Assembly (NCBI GenBank): GCA_033060915.1
Contig: CM065387.1
Coordinates: 42,066,501-42,130,500, forward strand
Direction of reading: 5' to 3'
Source of the DNA: Euryodendron excelsum
Taxonomy: Eukaryota > Streptophyta > Magnoliopsida > Ericales > Pentaphylacaceae
DNA length: 64,000 nt
Positions 36,193 through 48,330 of the stretch are shown one piece after another. The notes beneath the pieces are model-generated. The model was given only the letters and a program-made list of their open reading frames with translations. It was not told the DNA's origin and made no database searches. Positions within the stretch are counted from its first letter, which is position 1; each line of letters starts with the position of its first letter. Position numbers and translations under genes: made by a program.

Positions 36193-36601
36193 CAGTGGCG
36201 GAATTACCTTGGGGTGGGAGGGTGCCATGGCACCCTATCTTTTGTTTAATCCTTCTATATATATATATATAGTATATCTATATATAATATGTTAGAAAGA
36301 TCTATTACATGGTACCCCTCACAATTGGAAATCTTCATCCCTTAACAAAATATTAAAATTTTTGCATAATGAACTTTGGTTGTACCCATTTTTATCTAAG
36401 AAATAATTAATTACTTTTTTCATATTTTGTTGAGGCTGAAGAGACTTGCATCATAACTTTTCACATGAAAAATAATGATTATATTCTACTGTTTTCTGCA
36501 CTTAATATATTATAATTATATTTATTATACTAATAGGAAAAATTTTGAATTTCAAATTTTGGGACTCCTCAAAACAAAATTTCAAATTCCGCCCTTGCAC
36601 T
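36193..36601 (+). mobile_element. Complete copy of the MITE truncated at 2823
   Basis: The left end CAGTGGCGGAATTACC and the right end AATTCCGCCCTTGCAC form an imperfect inverted repeat around 409 bp of AT-rich sequence. Confidence 0.5.
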
Positions 36602-36769
36602 TGTTGCGAGACAAGCAAGTGTTACACTTGGTGAAGAACTTTCTCAGTTACAGACCCAGCACAAGTGAATGTGCGATTGCTGAATTATCCCCTAATCTAA
36701 TTTTGAGCTCACTTCCCTGATTCTTTGGAAATATCAGATGCATATGCAGATATAGATATATGCCTACAT

Positions 36770-37206
36770 TGTTGGTGTAAATTTATGTAGAAGAAGAAGA
36801 TGATGAACGATTGCTTCAAGGCACGATAAAATATCGCTTTCCTTAAGACGGTTTTCGCCCCCACCAATTCAGTGAATCTGGTGTGCACCGGGTTAATGGC
36901 GAATCGCCTCCAAGATACAATAAAACCCAGAATAATCTATAATCTAACTGCGTTTTGCACAAACGAAATCAGAACCGAATACCTTTAGATTTTGCAAGTT
37001 TGCCAAGAATCTAGAATTCTGTTTCTGCAGTAAACAAATTCTAGCAATGATGAACATAAAGAATAATAATAAAGCTTCTATATAGAGAAATTGATGCATG
37101 AAAACATCTATATTATACGCCTCTAACAATCCCCAATTAAGTAAAAACTTTAACTAAAAACACCCAATTAAAAACATAAATATATATTTTGAAAATATTT
37201 CTAACA
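36770..37206 (-). repeat. 3' LTR of the minus-strand Copia element
   Basis: 437 bp, TG...CA. It matches the other LTR except for a missing block of about 145 bp near 37135. Confidence 0.85.
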
Positions 37207-38149
37207 ATCCCCCACCATTTCCAAAATAATTTGAAAAATTACTTCTTGGCCAGAGTAGGAAAACTAATGCATAAATGAAGGTGTCTTATGGACTTGAACC
37301 TTCACTTAATGAAAACACATCAAAGTTAACAAGAATTGCATAGTAGACAAGCTTTGAACTAGCGATCCTATATAGTTAACCGGATATGTCTCACACACAA
37401 ATTTTCTTCTCTTTAAGTAAATTCATAAAAACCGACACGTGGATTGGCCTTGTGTCTATATCTTGTTTCATGAGAGCTCTAGAGACTGCCCAAGTCATCA
37501 TAGAAGGCGGTACCACCTTCGACACTCATATAGGTAGACTTATCTGAAGTGTTCCAGTAACTTTAACACTCCAACACAATATGTTATAAGCCTATTAAGA
37601 GCATATTGCTCAGCCTTACCTTTATACATTACTAGTACCAAGCACTTTTCCCTTGGGATGAAAAATGTGTATAGTGCTTGCAGTCACTACATCTAATGTA
37701 CTTTGGCTCATTGAACTCAAGACTTGATATTTCAAATGTTGAGTTGAGATTCCATCAGTGGTGACTATTCATGTGGGCTAAGAACCCATCCCCGTTGATA
37801 TTTTCCATCAAATTCCTGGCAAGTCTTTTGAGTTAGTGAATCTACGTGTCTTGTTCTGGCACGATTTCACAAAATCAATAGTAATTACTAATTACTTCAT
37901 TAGTGAGCAGTTGTCTCACATACCAAGTCTTAGGCCATGCCTAGACTTATCAATATAAATTTTGGCTATGAGCTCATGATAATATAGTCTCATTATCACA
38001 ATGTAAAGATATAAGCAAAATAAAAATTTGCTATAACAAATTCCTAGGCCACTTTACCTCTTTGTTACAAAAAACCAAACCTACAAACATAGCCACCATG
38101 GCAAAGTTTGTAATAAAAAATTTATTTCTTGAAACTTAGGAAATTACTC

Positions 38150-38330
38150 CTCCACCAAGAATAAAAATTCAGCTGCTGGTTGATGTACGAGCATTTTGCT
38201 CAGTTATCTAATTGGCATCAATGTATCTCTTCAAAACTATAGGATACCCACTATAACATAAACAATAGTCTATGGTTCCTTTATAATATTTTAAAATTCT
38301 AGTTACAATATTCCAATAAATAATGCTAGA
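38150..38330 (-). pseudogene. Copia RNase H remnant
   Basis: The minus strand reads YWNIVTRILKYYKGTIDYC, then CYSGYPIVLKRYIDAN, a stop, and ITEQNARTSTS. This is the well-known Copia RNase H block with the catalytic Asp (DAN). Stops and frameshifts surround it. The remaining 37207-38149 and 38331-39725 show no readable domain. Confidence 0.75.
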
Positions 38331-39725
38331 ATTACCGATAAATCTACTATGTTTGTCTTTTACAACACCCTCTGGGTTGTGCATATATGAGAGCCTACAT
38401 CAGATGACCAATAACTCTAGCATGTATCAATTGATGAATAGCACTACAGTACTAGAAGACAACTTATAACTTATTGGGAAATCTTCAACCAAGTAAAATA
38501 TCTGACATATGCTTTTCCATTTTATTGCATGCTTACATATAAATATAAACTTAGATGCTCCAACAAAACTTAAAATGGAATTCTGAAAGTAAAAGATCTA
38601 TAACAACAAATAAATGCAATCAAAAGAATAATGGTATAACAGAATAGAGCATGCTTTATTAGTAATTATGCATCTATATCAATTTCTAAAATTTAAATAC
38701 AACTAAAATTCACTAAGAAAATTGACGAATAAGAATTTTGGATGCTCAATTATCACATTCAATGCACCAGACTACACAACACAACCTCAGGATCATGTTG
38801 CCTTGAGTCACGTGCCAAAACAAGTGACACGCTCCACCACACGTGCGAGTTAGCCACTTTAATGGTGAATGCATATGAATTATTGCTAACGAGAGCACTG
38901 AATCATTCCCCATTTATATATACGTTGCTTACGACAATAAGAAAAGCAACTGCCATATACTGTTCGGTACCACAATTGGAATCTACTAATTCTTGTAACT
39001 ACAACAAAGACCCCTAATCCGCAAACAGACTTGTTTGATTCTGGGTATCTTCAACCGTCAATTTTATACAGACTAGATACAGAAAAGTATTGGAAAGTAG
39101 AATCCAACTATACAAATTTCATTGCACAAAACTCTGCATACAGAGAGAACAAACCCCACAAAATTTCAAATTTTGTAACTTTGGTTGCAATTTTTCTCTC
39201 AAATGGTAAGCCCTTTGGCTATGAAACTTTCCGAACAAAGCCATGTATATAGGAGCAACAACATACTGAAAAGAACAGGACCACAAAAAATAATATTAAA
39301 AGAGGTCAATAGGCAATTAAGCACGCACGATACTATGCTCATTGAATTGTACTGGAGATACCATCATTTTAATGGCTTTGCTGTAATGGCCATGTAGGTC
39401 AACATGCTTAAATTGATGGAGAGAACCGGACCACAAAAGACCATACCAATTTTGGAGCCTATTCATAGTTATGGGGCCATTTGTGAAACAGAAACGACTT
39501 TGGCTACTGGATACAAAAACGGCACTACTCATCTTTTCCATGAAGACCCAATCAAAACCAGATTCATGCCATAACTTCCATTGGCCAAATCTTTGCCGCT
39601 TTATAGACAAATTCCAAACCAGATTATCAAGAATATTCCACATTCAATCATCTTCTGAAAAATTTGTTTCATCAAATCTTCAAAAAATTCTTATAGATGA
39701 AACCATAAAAATATCGTCTTAAGAT

Positions 39726-40307
39726 TGTTGGTGCAAATTTCTGTAGAAGAAGAAGATGATGAACGATTGCTTCAAGGCACGATAAAATATCGCTTTCCTT
39801 AAGACGATATTCGCCCCCACCAATTCAATGAATCTGGTGTGCAACGGGTTAATGGCGAATCACCTCCAAGATATAATGAAGCCCAAAATAATCTGTAATC
39901 TAACTGTGTTTTGCACAAACGAAGTCAGAACCGAATACTTTTAGATTTTACAAGTCTGCCAAGAATCTAGAATTCTGTTTCTGCAGTAAACAAATTCTAA
40001 CAATAATGAACATAAAGAATAATAATAAAGCTTCTATATAGAGAAATTGATGCATGAAAACATCTATATTATACGTCTCTAATGGTCTAATAAAATTATC
40101 ATTATATAGACTCAAAGGTGCCTATTTGGAATAGGTGTGTTCATTAGAATTCAAATATTCTAACCACCATTTCCACATTTAAATGTGGCCATTCGATCAC
40201 ACCTTTACACTTTAATGGTGTAGATTGCATCTTTCCAACATTTAAAAACTTTAACTAAAAACACCCAATTAAAAACATAAATATATATTTTGAAAATATT
40301 TCCAACA
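39726..40307 (-). repeat. 5' LTR of the minus-strand Copia element
   Basis: 582 bp, read on the minus strand from TGTTGGAAATATTTTC to ...TTTGCACCAACA, with TGTTGG/CCAACA termini. It keeps the block lost from the other LTR. Confidence 0.85.
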
Positions 40308-41312
40308 TACATGAATCTCTATCTATCTCCGAAATAAAGAACATTGATTGAGAGTAAAACTGGAATACTGGTGGGAATTTTTGCGGCATCAAAGTTATCC
40401 GAAACTTTCACTCTCTTTCTCTATTGCCTAACCCAGATCAACCCGCATTTTCTCACTTTTAGCCCAGCATAATCGCAAAAGCCATGAAAGTTATTCAACC
40501 TCCATAAAGGCTCACCTCTCACCTGCTTGTTCTTGGCTTCCAAAAGTGAGGATACTCAAAGGGTTAACGTGGATCTTAAGTACCCAGAACCATCTGACAA
40601 TGATTGTGTTGGCCGGCAAATCAATAAATCAATTTTGTTCTTCAGTAAACTATCGCAAAGTAGTGTCTTCAAAACCCATATCGACCAAGTAACTTAACAA
40701 CTTTGCTACATTTGAGAGAAACAATGAAGGCCAACAACTCTACCGTAAAATTTTTTAAACCTATATAAGCCGTTTGGTTCTAGATCGATTCGGTTCTGAA
40801 TTAGTTGATGAATACTGCAAACTAGGACCCAACCAAACTCTCTTCAAAACTGAACCAAACCGAATTGAATAGGCGGATACGGTTTGGCTCTCGATTTTAT
40901 CAGGTCATTTGTGCATGCTATGAAACACAATAAACTCTCCTATAGTTTGAAGAAATACAAATATTCCATGTTAGAGTTAGAGGAGTAAAAGAAGCTAAAA
41001 AAAATGATTAAATTACCTTATTGCCTTAACCCATTACCTTTCTTACTACCTTATTGCTCTTAGACTATGGTTGCCAGTTGGTCAGAAGTTCAACAACTGG
41101 AAATCCTCTCTCTCTCTCTTTCCTGCAACTTCAACTGGCAGGCGGTACCGCTACTCTCCATTCCCTTAACTCCCCCACCCTCTGCCTCTACCCTCTAACC
41201 CACTGTACCCGACTCAACCCCATTACACCCATGCCCATAACCCTTCCCCACACCCTAATGGCCACACCTAACACATTTCCAGCTGAAGCGGGACAAGCTT
41301 GAATAAGTGAAT

Positions 41313-41741
41313 TGTTGATGCAAAGAGAATTGTTTGCTGGAGTCATCATTGACTCTTGCACAATGCCAAAGGGGTGGGGCCGGTGAGCATTTAGGAATTA
41401 ATTTATCTGATGTGCTATATTAGCTAGTCAGGTAGTTTGGTTTAATTTGGAGTCGGTCTTGTTGGGATTAAGTTAGGAGTATAGGTGGTAGAGTTTAGTA
41501 AAAGTTAGTTTGGTAGTTTTGTTTTAGGACTCTAATACCTATTCCATATAGATACGGAGTATTCATGTTCAATTATACACATGAAAAAATAGTTTCAGAG
41601 AAATCTAGTTTTCCCCTGTTCTCTTGTTGTGTGTTATTCTTTATTTATTTTTTTTTTTGTTACTGTTTTGTGCTTTCTTTTGCTACTCTAGTTTTATCCA
41701 GGTGCTGTAGGAATAGTTCCAGGATTGCTGTGTTTGTAACA
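41313..41741 (+). repeat. 5' LTR of the second Copia element
   Basis: 429 bp from TGTTGATGCAAAG to ...TTTGTAACA, ending two bases before the primer-binding site. No matching 3' LTR is present in the window. Confidence 0.7.
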
Positions 41742-41743
41742 AT

Positions 41744-41755
41744 TGGTATCAGAGC
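41744..41755 (+). promoter_or_regulatory. tRNA-Met primer-binding site
   Basis: TGGTATCAGAGC is the standard Copia primer-binding site, complementary to the 3' end of initiator tRNA-Met. It fixes the LTR end and the + orientation. Confidence 0.9.
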
Positions 41756-41879
41756 ATTCGGTCAGGGACCGGTGGTTTTATCCATCAATCAAGCCCTAAC
41801 TTGAAATCTAAAACGTTCGTGGTCAAGGACCAAACATTTAAGCTTTAGATCGAGGATCTAATCTCAGTATTTTTTGTTG

Positions 41880-42770
41880 GCTGATTGGAATAATAGATCT
41901 CACAAACTCTGTGAATGGCATTGAGAAGCTGAGTTATATAAACTATCCATATCAGAAGTCTTCCATAGAGTCGTATCTCCAGGGGCAAGACTTAAGGGAA
42001 ATTGTGAATGGGGTTGAAGTTAATCCTCCAAATGGCAATGCAGAAGGTGCAGAGGCTTCACGAAAATGGAAGATCAGAGTTGGTAAGGCTATGTTCATCT
42101 TGAAAGCAACTATCCAAAAAGAGTTGCTGGATCATATTCGAGAAGCTAGGATTCCAAATGAAGTATGGGATGCTTTTGCAACATTGTTTTCAAAGATAAA
42201 TGATACAAGCCTGCAGATGTTGGAGAATGAAATCAGCACACTTACTCAGGGCAATATGACTATATCACAGTACTTTATGAAAGTGAAGGGACTTTGTTAT
42301 GAGATTGCACAATTTGATGAGGAATCTTCCATTTTTGAAGCACGTAAGCGAAGAATTGTCATACGAGGTTTAAAACCTAAATTTAGAGGATTCATGGCTG
42401 CAATCCAAGGATGGCCAACTCAACCTAATCTTCTTGAACTTGAAAGCTTGTTAGCTAATCAGGAAAGTTTAGCTAAGCAAATGGCTAGTGTCTCTATAAA
42501 GGAGAGTAAAGAAATGCTTTTCACTGGCCATGGGAAGAGGCACCAAAAGGGTAAGAACAAGGGTAAGGCGAAGCAAAAGAAAGAAAACTCTTAAGATGAG
42601 GGATCATCATGGAATCATGAACCTGGAAAGCAAACATCAGGTCATAATTCAAATAAGTACTAGTGTTTTGTAATAAACTTGGTCATTATGCTCGAGATTG
42701 CAGATTACCAAAAAGAAAGAAAGAGGAAGGAAATGCTGCGACAGCTGGGACAAAGAATAACCAAGAATAA
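41880..42770 (+). pseudogene. Copia gag
   Basis: The main frame (ATG at 41911, to 42594) reads YQKSSIESYLQGQDLREIV and later EVWDAFATLFSKIND and LTQGNMTISQYFMKVK, the UBN2/gag domain of Copia elements. A basic Lys-rich tail ends at a stop at 42592. After it a damaged zinc knuckle (INLGHYARDCRLPK near 42675-42710) shows that gag once continued. An earlier start is possible because homology reaches upstream of 41911. Confidence 0.8.
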
Positions 42771-42863
42771 GATAAAAAAAGCGAGGAAGAATGGGAGGCT
42801 TTTCATTCCATTACAGAAGAACTATCTGGTGATTGTGAAATAGCTTTCATAACTGAAGATGCT

Positions 42864-44012
42864 TTGGCTTCTCAAAGTATTTTTGGTACAAATAATGTAG
42901 ATCGTATAGACTATTCCAAGGATTGGATAGTTGATTTTGGTTGTTCAAACCACATGATTGGCGATGAACAAAAGTTTGTAACTAAATCTAAGTATACCAA
43001 AAACCGAATGGTGGTCACAGCAAATAACCCGAAGTTACCTATCACTCATGTAGGAGATACCACATGTGTTCGCAGGATAGGAAAGGAGAAAACTTTACTG
43101 AAAAGTATTTATCATGTTCTAGATATGAAGAAAAACTTGTTGTTTGTTTCTCAGTTAATAAAATCTAGAAATTATGTTATGTTTGGCCCTAATAATGTTC
43201 AGGTTTACAAGCAATTGGAAGTTGTTAGCACTCATTTTATGGAAGGAAATAGAGTAGATTCAGTCTATGTGATGTCTGCTCAAGGAGCATATGTGGAGAA
43301 GACTCGAAAAAATGACATAACTGATTTATGGCATTCTCGTCTTGCACAAGTAGTCTACAACAAGCTTCGTGTGATGATGAAGAAGAACATGTTAAAAGGA
43401 CTTCCAATGATAGAAGTTCGACAAGGCACCATATGTGCTAGTTATCAATATGGGAAGGCGCATCAACTTCCATACAAAGAGTCTTCCTATCATGCCAAAA
43501 GACCTCTTGAGCTAATACATTCGGATGAATTTGGTAAAGTGAGAATTCCTTCCATTGGAGTTATGTGTTATACGCTAATATTCATTGATGATTTCTCTAG
43601 CTATGTTTGGGTATATTTTCTTAAGGAAAAATCTGAAGCATGGGAGAATTTTGTTGAGTTCCATAAGCAAGTGGATAATAAGCTTACTGTTAAGATCAAA
43701 TGCTTGAGAATAGACAATGGTGCTGAGTACACAGTAAATGAGTTTATACAATATCTGTATGGATGTGGAATACGGAAGCAACATACGTGTACTGATACAC
43801 CTCAACAGAATAGGGTGGCAGAAAGGAAAAATAGGCATTTGGCGGAAGCTTCTCGAAGTATGATGCATACCAAGAATGTTCCTGCTTGGTTTTGGGTTGA
43901 ATGTATGAACACAGCAACTTATGTGACTAATGAGCTTCCTCAAGTAAAACTAGGGTTCATTTCACCACATGAGAAGTTGTTCAAGGTTAAACCAGTTGCA
44001 AGTCATTTTTGA
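42864..44012 (+). pseudogene. Copia protease and integrase
   Basis: One long frame (382 codons) carries the protease motif WIVDFGCSNHM (the family has DSG, so the Ser is replaced by Phe). A GAG-pre-integrase block follows (LWHSRLAQ, where the usual His of the LGH motif is lost). The integrase core then keeps all three acidic residues: HSDEFGK, RIDNGAEY and [11 protein letters not shown] stop at 44010-44012 interrupts it, and the same frame continues at 44013. Confidence 0.88.
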
Positions 44013-44830
44013 GTGTTCGAATCAGTTTGCTATGTATTTGTACCTGATCATCTTCGTAGCAAGTTTGACAAGAAAGTTGTTCGGTGTACTTTTACGGGGT
44101 ATGATTTAGAGAGAAAAGGTTGGAGATGCATTGATCCTACTAGAAGTCGCGTATATGTTTCAAGGAACGTGGTGTTTGATGAAGCATCATCATGGTGGTC
44201 ATCCAATCAGGCCACTTTTCCGGACAGTAAACAACTTGAAGTTGATATACAAGAGAGGTTAAAGTATGGATTGCCATTTCAACTTGAATCCGCGAAGTAT
44301 GATTTGGAGAAAGTGAAGTCACATGAGCAGACACATGGAGAAGTTGAAAGAGAGAATTCTTCTTTGAATTTAATTCCAAGAGATTAAAATCCATGGCAAT
44401 CAGGTGTTCATCAACTGAGCATAGTTGAAGACATGAGGGAGTCTTAAGTGGAAGTTCCAGACATGTGAGAAACAAGAAGCAATTTGCGAAGGTCATCCCG
44501 GATACGTAAGCCAAATCAAAGGTATGTGGATGCATCATTTGCTGAAGCTGCTAATAATGGAGTGGTCACTTTATTGGAGCCAACAACATTTGAAGAAGCA
44601 AGGGGAGTTCCTGACTATGATGAGACTTTTAGTCCGGTAGCTAAAATTACTACAATTCATGTGTTGTTAGCTCTTGCTGCATGTAAGGAGTGGAAGTTTT
44701 GGCAACTCGATGTGAAGAATGCATTCTTACATGGTGAGTTAAGTCATGAAATTTTCATGGAGCAACCTAAAGCGTTTGTGGATCTTCGTAGACCAAGTTA
44801 TGTGTGCAAACTCCACAAGGCGCTATAAGG
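44013..44830 (+). pseudogene. Copia integrase tail and 5' part of RT
   Basis: 44013-44387 continues the integrase C-terminal region (TFTGYDLERKGWRCIDP, SRNVVFDE). After stops, 44484-44828 begins the reverse transcriptase: RRSSRIRKPNQRYVD, FSPVAKITTIHVLLALAA, then WQLDVKNAFLHGEL with the first catalytic Asp. It ends at CKLHKAL, before the YVDD motif. Beyond this the sequence changes to an unrelated element. Confidence 0.87.
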
Positions 44831-44849
44831 GTTTCGAGAGAATGTATAC

Positions 44850-45974
44850 CCTAAATTGGTTATGCATTTCTACTCAAATCTCTTAAAAAAGGTTAGAAAG
44901 GCAGAATTGACTAGCTATGTGAAAGGAGTGAAGATCACTCAAAATGAGTTCACTCTTTCTGAGATTATGGAAACTGGATATGGTGGAGAGACCTACTTTG
45001 AGGGTGTAAGCAAAAAGAGACAACTATATGTTCTCTATGGTCAAGACATGCCTGAATTCACCCAATTTGTAACCGATGACCTTCCAGTTGAACTAAAGTT
45101 GGTACACCATATTGTTGCCAAAATTTTTCTGCCCAAAATTGGTAGTTTTGAGCATGTGAGTGAGAAGGATTTGTTTTTCCTATAGGTATTCCTTACAAAC
45201 ACCAAGATTGAGGTCCCATACTACATTCCCACAAACATGGCCCATGCCTCTACCACCTCCACCAAAAATTTACCCTATGGCATGTTACTCACCAAAATTT
45301 TCAAGCATTTTCAAGTGAACCTATTAGGTGAGAACTACAGAAAACCTGATCCCTACAGTGATGAATACAATAAGTACACCCTAGCCAGGATGGGCAAAGT
45401 CAATGGCCAATGGGTTCCAAGGCCTAAGAAAGTGGCCCCTGGTAGCACTCCCCATAGAAGAGCATCTGCTTTTGGACCTCGAAAACCCCTAGCCCACTTC
45501 CTTGAAGCCACTCAAGTTGATGAACCTCTGGAAAATATGATGGATATGCTTCAAAGCATGAATCAGAAACTTGATGATGGGCTGAAATAGTTAAACAACC
45601 TTAAGCAAGATGTAACTCAGTAGAAAAAGGCTCAAGGAATTAATACTGAGGAAGAGGAAGCAGAAAAAGAACAAGTTGGTGAAGAGGAAAATAAGGCAGA
45701 AAAGGAATCTGAAATTGAATATGGGACTCCAACAAGAACTCAAGAAGAAAGGGAACTTTCTGACCACAAGGACACGACGGATGAGTCTGGAGATAGCCTA
45801 TCTGATGTCCCAAGGAAGAGAGCTGGTCCAGCCAAGCTAATCATATCATCTGTCATAGTCTTTAGACCTTTGCGTAGGCAGCCATATTGTTTGAGGCCTC
45901 GATACCCTTCTGGCCCTTCCAATACTGCCTCTGATCCTGTTGAACTATCCCCCTCTCCATCCCCATCTCCTTAA
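44850..45974 (+). pseudogene. Sirevirus-type env-like ORF
   Basis: Three consecutive open stretches (44856-45185, 45237-45590, then to 45974), broken by stops, read as the extra ORF after pol in Sireviruses and related plant elements. Features are VMHFYSNLL, SYVKGVKIT, KRQLYVLYGQ and a helical YNKYTLARMGKVNGQW region, then an acidic Glu/Lys-rich tail and a Pro/Ser-rich end. This ORF is called env-like from its position and general features; no function is shown, and the copy is broken. Confidence 0.6.
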
Positions 45975-46224
45975 CCTCCTCCAAAATTCTCTAGCATCAA
46001 AGCCTTTACTCTATGGTCCTGTTACATGTTCATCTTGTGGATATCAATTGTCAAATAATTTGTAATGACATTTTTTTTGTTTAATGAAATATGATCTTGC
46101 TCTTTTACAAATTTGATATATTAATTACTTGATTGCTTGCTTGCTTTCCTGATTATACAATTTATTTTATTACAATCTTTTTGCTATTGTACCTATTTGT
46201 AATATACATTCTCTTTCTCTCTTT

Positions 46225-46631
46225 TTGATGAATTGACAAAAGGGGGTGAAGAATTAGATAAGAATTGGAGAATAATTAAAGTAAAATGAACAATGAATGT
46301 TTGATGAATTGGCATTGATTACTTGGTTACGTATGTCATTGAAACAAAATAGCATGAAATGAGTAATAATTGATGAATATAGAGCATGTTCTTAGGAGGA
46401 GTAACATGAATTATTTCTCTCAATTATTTCCCTCAATTTGTTTTGAAATTGACTGATAAAAACTCCTTGAGAGTTGTTTTGAAAAAGTCTTTTGTCTTTT
46501 AAGCATCAGTTGCCTAATTATAAAACAAAGTGGGAGTTCTCTATTGGTATAAAATATGATCTTGTCCATTTCATTTAATCATATATTAATTTCATTTGAA
46601 AAGGTTTTGTCATCATAAAAAAGGAGGAGAT
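46225..46631 (+). promoter_or_regulatory. Two Sirevirus-like polypurine tracts
   Basis: AAAAGGGGGTGAAG (about 46240-46253) and AAAAAAGGAGGAGA just before the LTR (46617-46630) are both preceded by similar T/A-rich leaders (GATGAATTGAC and GTCATCATAA). Sireviruses are known for multiple polypurine tracts upstream of the 3' LTR. Confidence 0.6.
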
Positions 46632-48330
46632 TGTTGACTCAAGATTGATTCCTATGATGATTCTGATGATAACTAAATCCTGTGGTATTTTACTAATACA
46701 TTTACTTAGTGTGCAGATTAATAAAAATTATAATCTAGACTTAGAATCTGACTTAAAGTCTAATACATGTCAAAGTGGATGCACAACAAGCTAAGTTCAA
46801 AAAAATGCACTAAGAGTTATGTAATGCACCAAACAGAACAATGACACATATTCCATCTTCAAGCAAATGATTTGCATTCGAAGAGATTGAAGGTGTTCAA
46901 AAAAAGACTTCATCAAGTGTGCAAAGATCAATTGAAGATGATTTGATCTTGAAGAGATTAAAGATTTTTGAGAAGCAAATTCATTTTAATTGCAAAATCT
47001 CTACAAATAATCCAAATGAAGATTTCATTCTGGATATGAAGAGTCAGTGAAAATGATATGTATTCAAAGAAAATAAAGATGTTCAAGAGTAGACTTCATG
47101 AAGCTTATAAAAGACTCATTGAATTGATCCTAAAGAAGAAATAAGGATGTACAGCAAAAAGAAAAAGCTCGGCAATGAGGCATCTTGAATATAAAGCTCT
47201 ACATGAATGAAAAAGTGATTAGTGGCAGAAAGAAAGAGCTCGGAGATGAAGAAGAAGAAGAACTCGGCTTTAATGGAATGAAGTTTTGGCAATTTGGAAA
47301 CCAAGAAAAAATAATTATCGAATGATAGATTCAATCCAAATTGAATAGAGGACAACTTTCATGAATTGAAGATTTTGATCTATCAGCATACCTCAAATAG
47401 AAATCTCCTTGAAGATCTTATAGTATTGCTGAAGCTGAACTTGATCATTCGAAGAATGAATGAATATTTCTGAGCAATGTGTCGTTACATGAAAATGAAG
47501 AGTCGACGCATGAAGACAGAAGTCAAAAATTTGAAGACAAAATGATCAAGTGTCGACACATGGAGTTGATGTGTCGACGCATGGAGACAATGGACAACAT
47601 CTGAAAAATGCAGACCAGATGTGTTGACACATAAAACCAAGTGTTGACACTTGAAAAATAACGGCTAGTTTTTCTAACGTTATAACAGACTAGACTCGCA
47701 TTAAATGAGCCCCAACAACCTCTAACGGACGAAATCAATACAGGAGTTTATATACAAGTTTCCAACTGCATTTATAGACAAGAGAGACAAGAAAAACAAA
47801 AACCACTAGCTGATCAAGCTGAGAAAATCTGAACATTCCTTTTATCTTCATTTTAGCATTAAGTGACCTTTTATTTTTTTATCCACTTTTGATAGAGAGT
47901 TTGTATTTCGTTTGTACAACTTCATACACCTGTAAGTGAGAGTTTGAGAGTTCTCTTGTAGAAGAAAAACTATTGTAAGTTGGAGTGAATCTTGGACAAA
48001 ACCATTTGGTAGCTGGAAGAATTTGGGTCTTGTGTAAAAGTGAGCTGAGCACTTGGTAAATCAACGTTCATTTTGTAATTGAAAATTACATAGTGAAGGA
48101 AGACTTCAAACGATCTAGGAGTGAAGACGTAGATCACAAATTGTGGTTGAATATCGGTAATTCTTGGTGTGCCTTCTATTGCTCTGTTTTCATTTATCTT
48201 TTGATTACATTGCATTATATATATCTAGATTACTATTTTATTGATTAGATTAATTTTAATTAATCTTAATTGCTATTAATTTTTAAAAAACTCAATTTAC
48301 CCCTCTCTTGAGTTACTATTTGAGCCAACA
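46632..48330 (+). repeat. Sirevirus 3' LTR
   Basis: 1,699 bp with good terminal inversion (TGTTGACTCAA ... TTGAGCCAACA), directly after a polypurine tract. Long LTRs are usual for Sireviruses. Repeated GTGTCGACGCATGGAG-type motifs occur near 47550-47600. The 5' LTR of this element is absent. Confidence 0.8.

Larger units (their letters stand above)
36770..40307 (-). mobile_element. Degenerate Copia element with TACAT target duplication
   Basis: Two LTRs (36770-37206 and 39726-40307) flank 2.5 kb. TACAT lies on both sides (36765-36769 and 40308-40312), while copy 1 of the host repeat has a single TACAT at 3350. Orientation is minus: the sequence next to the left LTR is a polypurine tract (GGAAATGGTGGGGGAT on the minus strand), and an RNase H remnant reads on the minus strand. 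No tRNA-Met primer site was found at the expected place, and gag, protease and integrase are not recognisable. Confidence 0.88.
36193..41312 (+). repeat. 1.5 kb dispersed repeat, copy 2 (interrupted)
   Basis: The segments 36193-36769 and 40308-41312 match 2823-4325. Between them lies a 3,538-bp Copia insertion. Homology stops at about 41312, where the LTR of a second Copia element begins. Confidence 0.85.

Noticed and set aside
39317..39722. Overlapping ORFs on both strands within the minus-strand Copia element
   Set aside because: No Copia domain could be recognised in either; the leader region next to the 5' LTR is expected to be non-coding.
41300..41330. Similarity between GAATTGTTGATGCAAA here and GAATTGTTAATTCAAA near 4321, suggesting that the dispersed repeat continues into the Copia LTR
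   Set aside because: Similarity fades within about 15 bases. The primer-binding site and TG...CA ends support an LTR starting at 41313.
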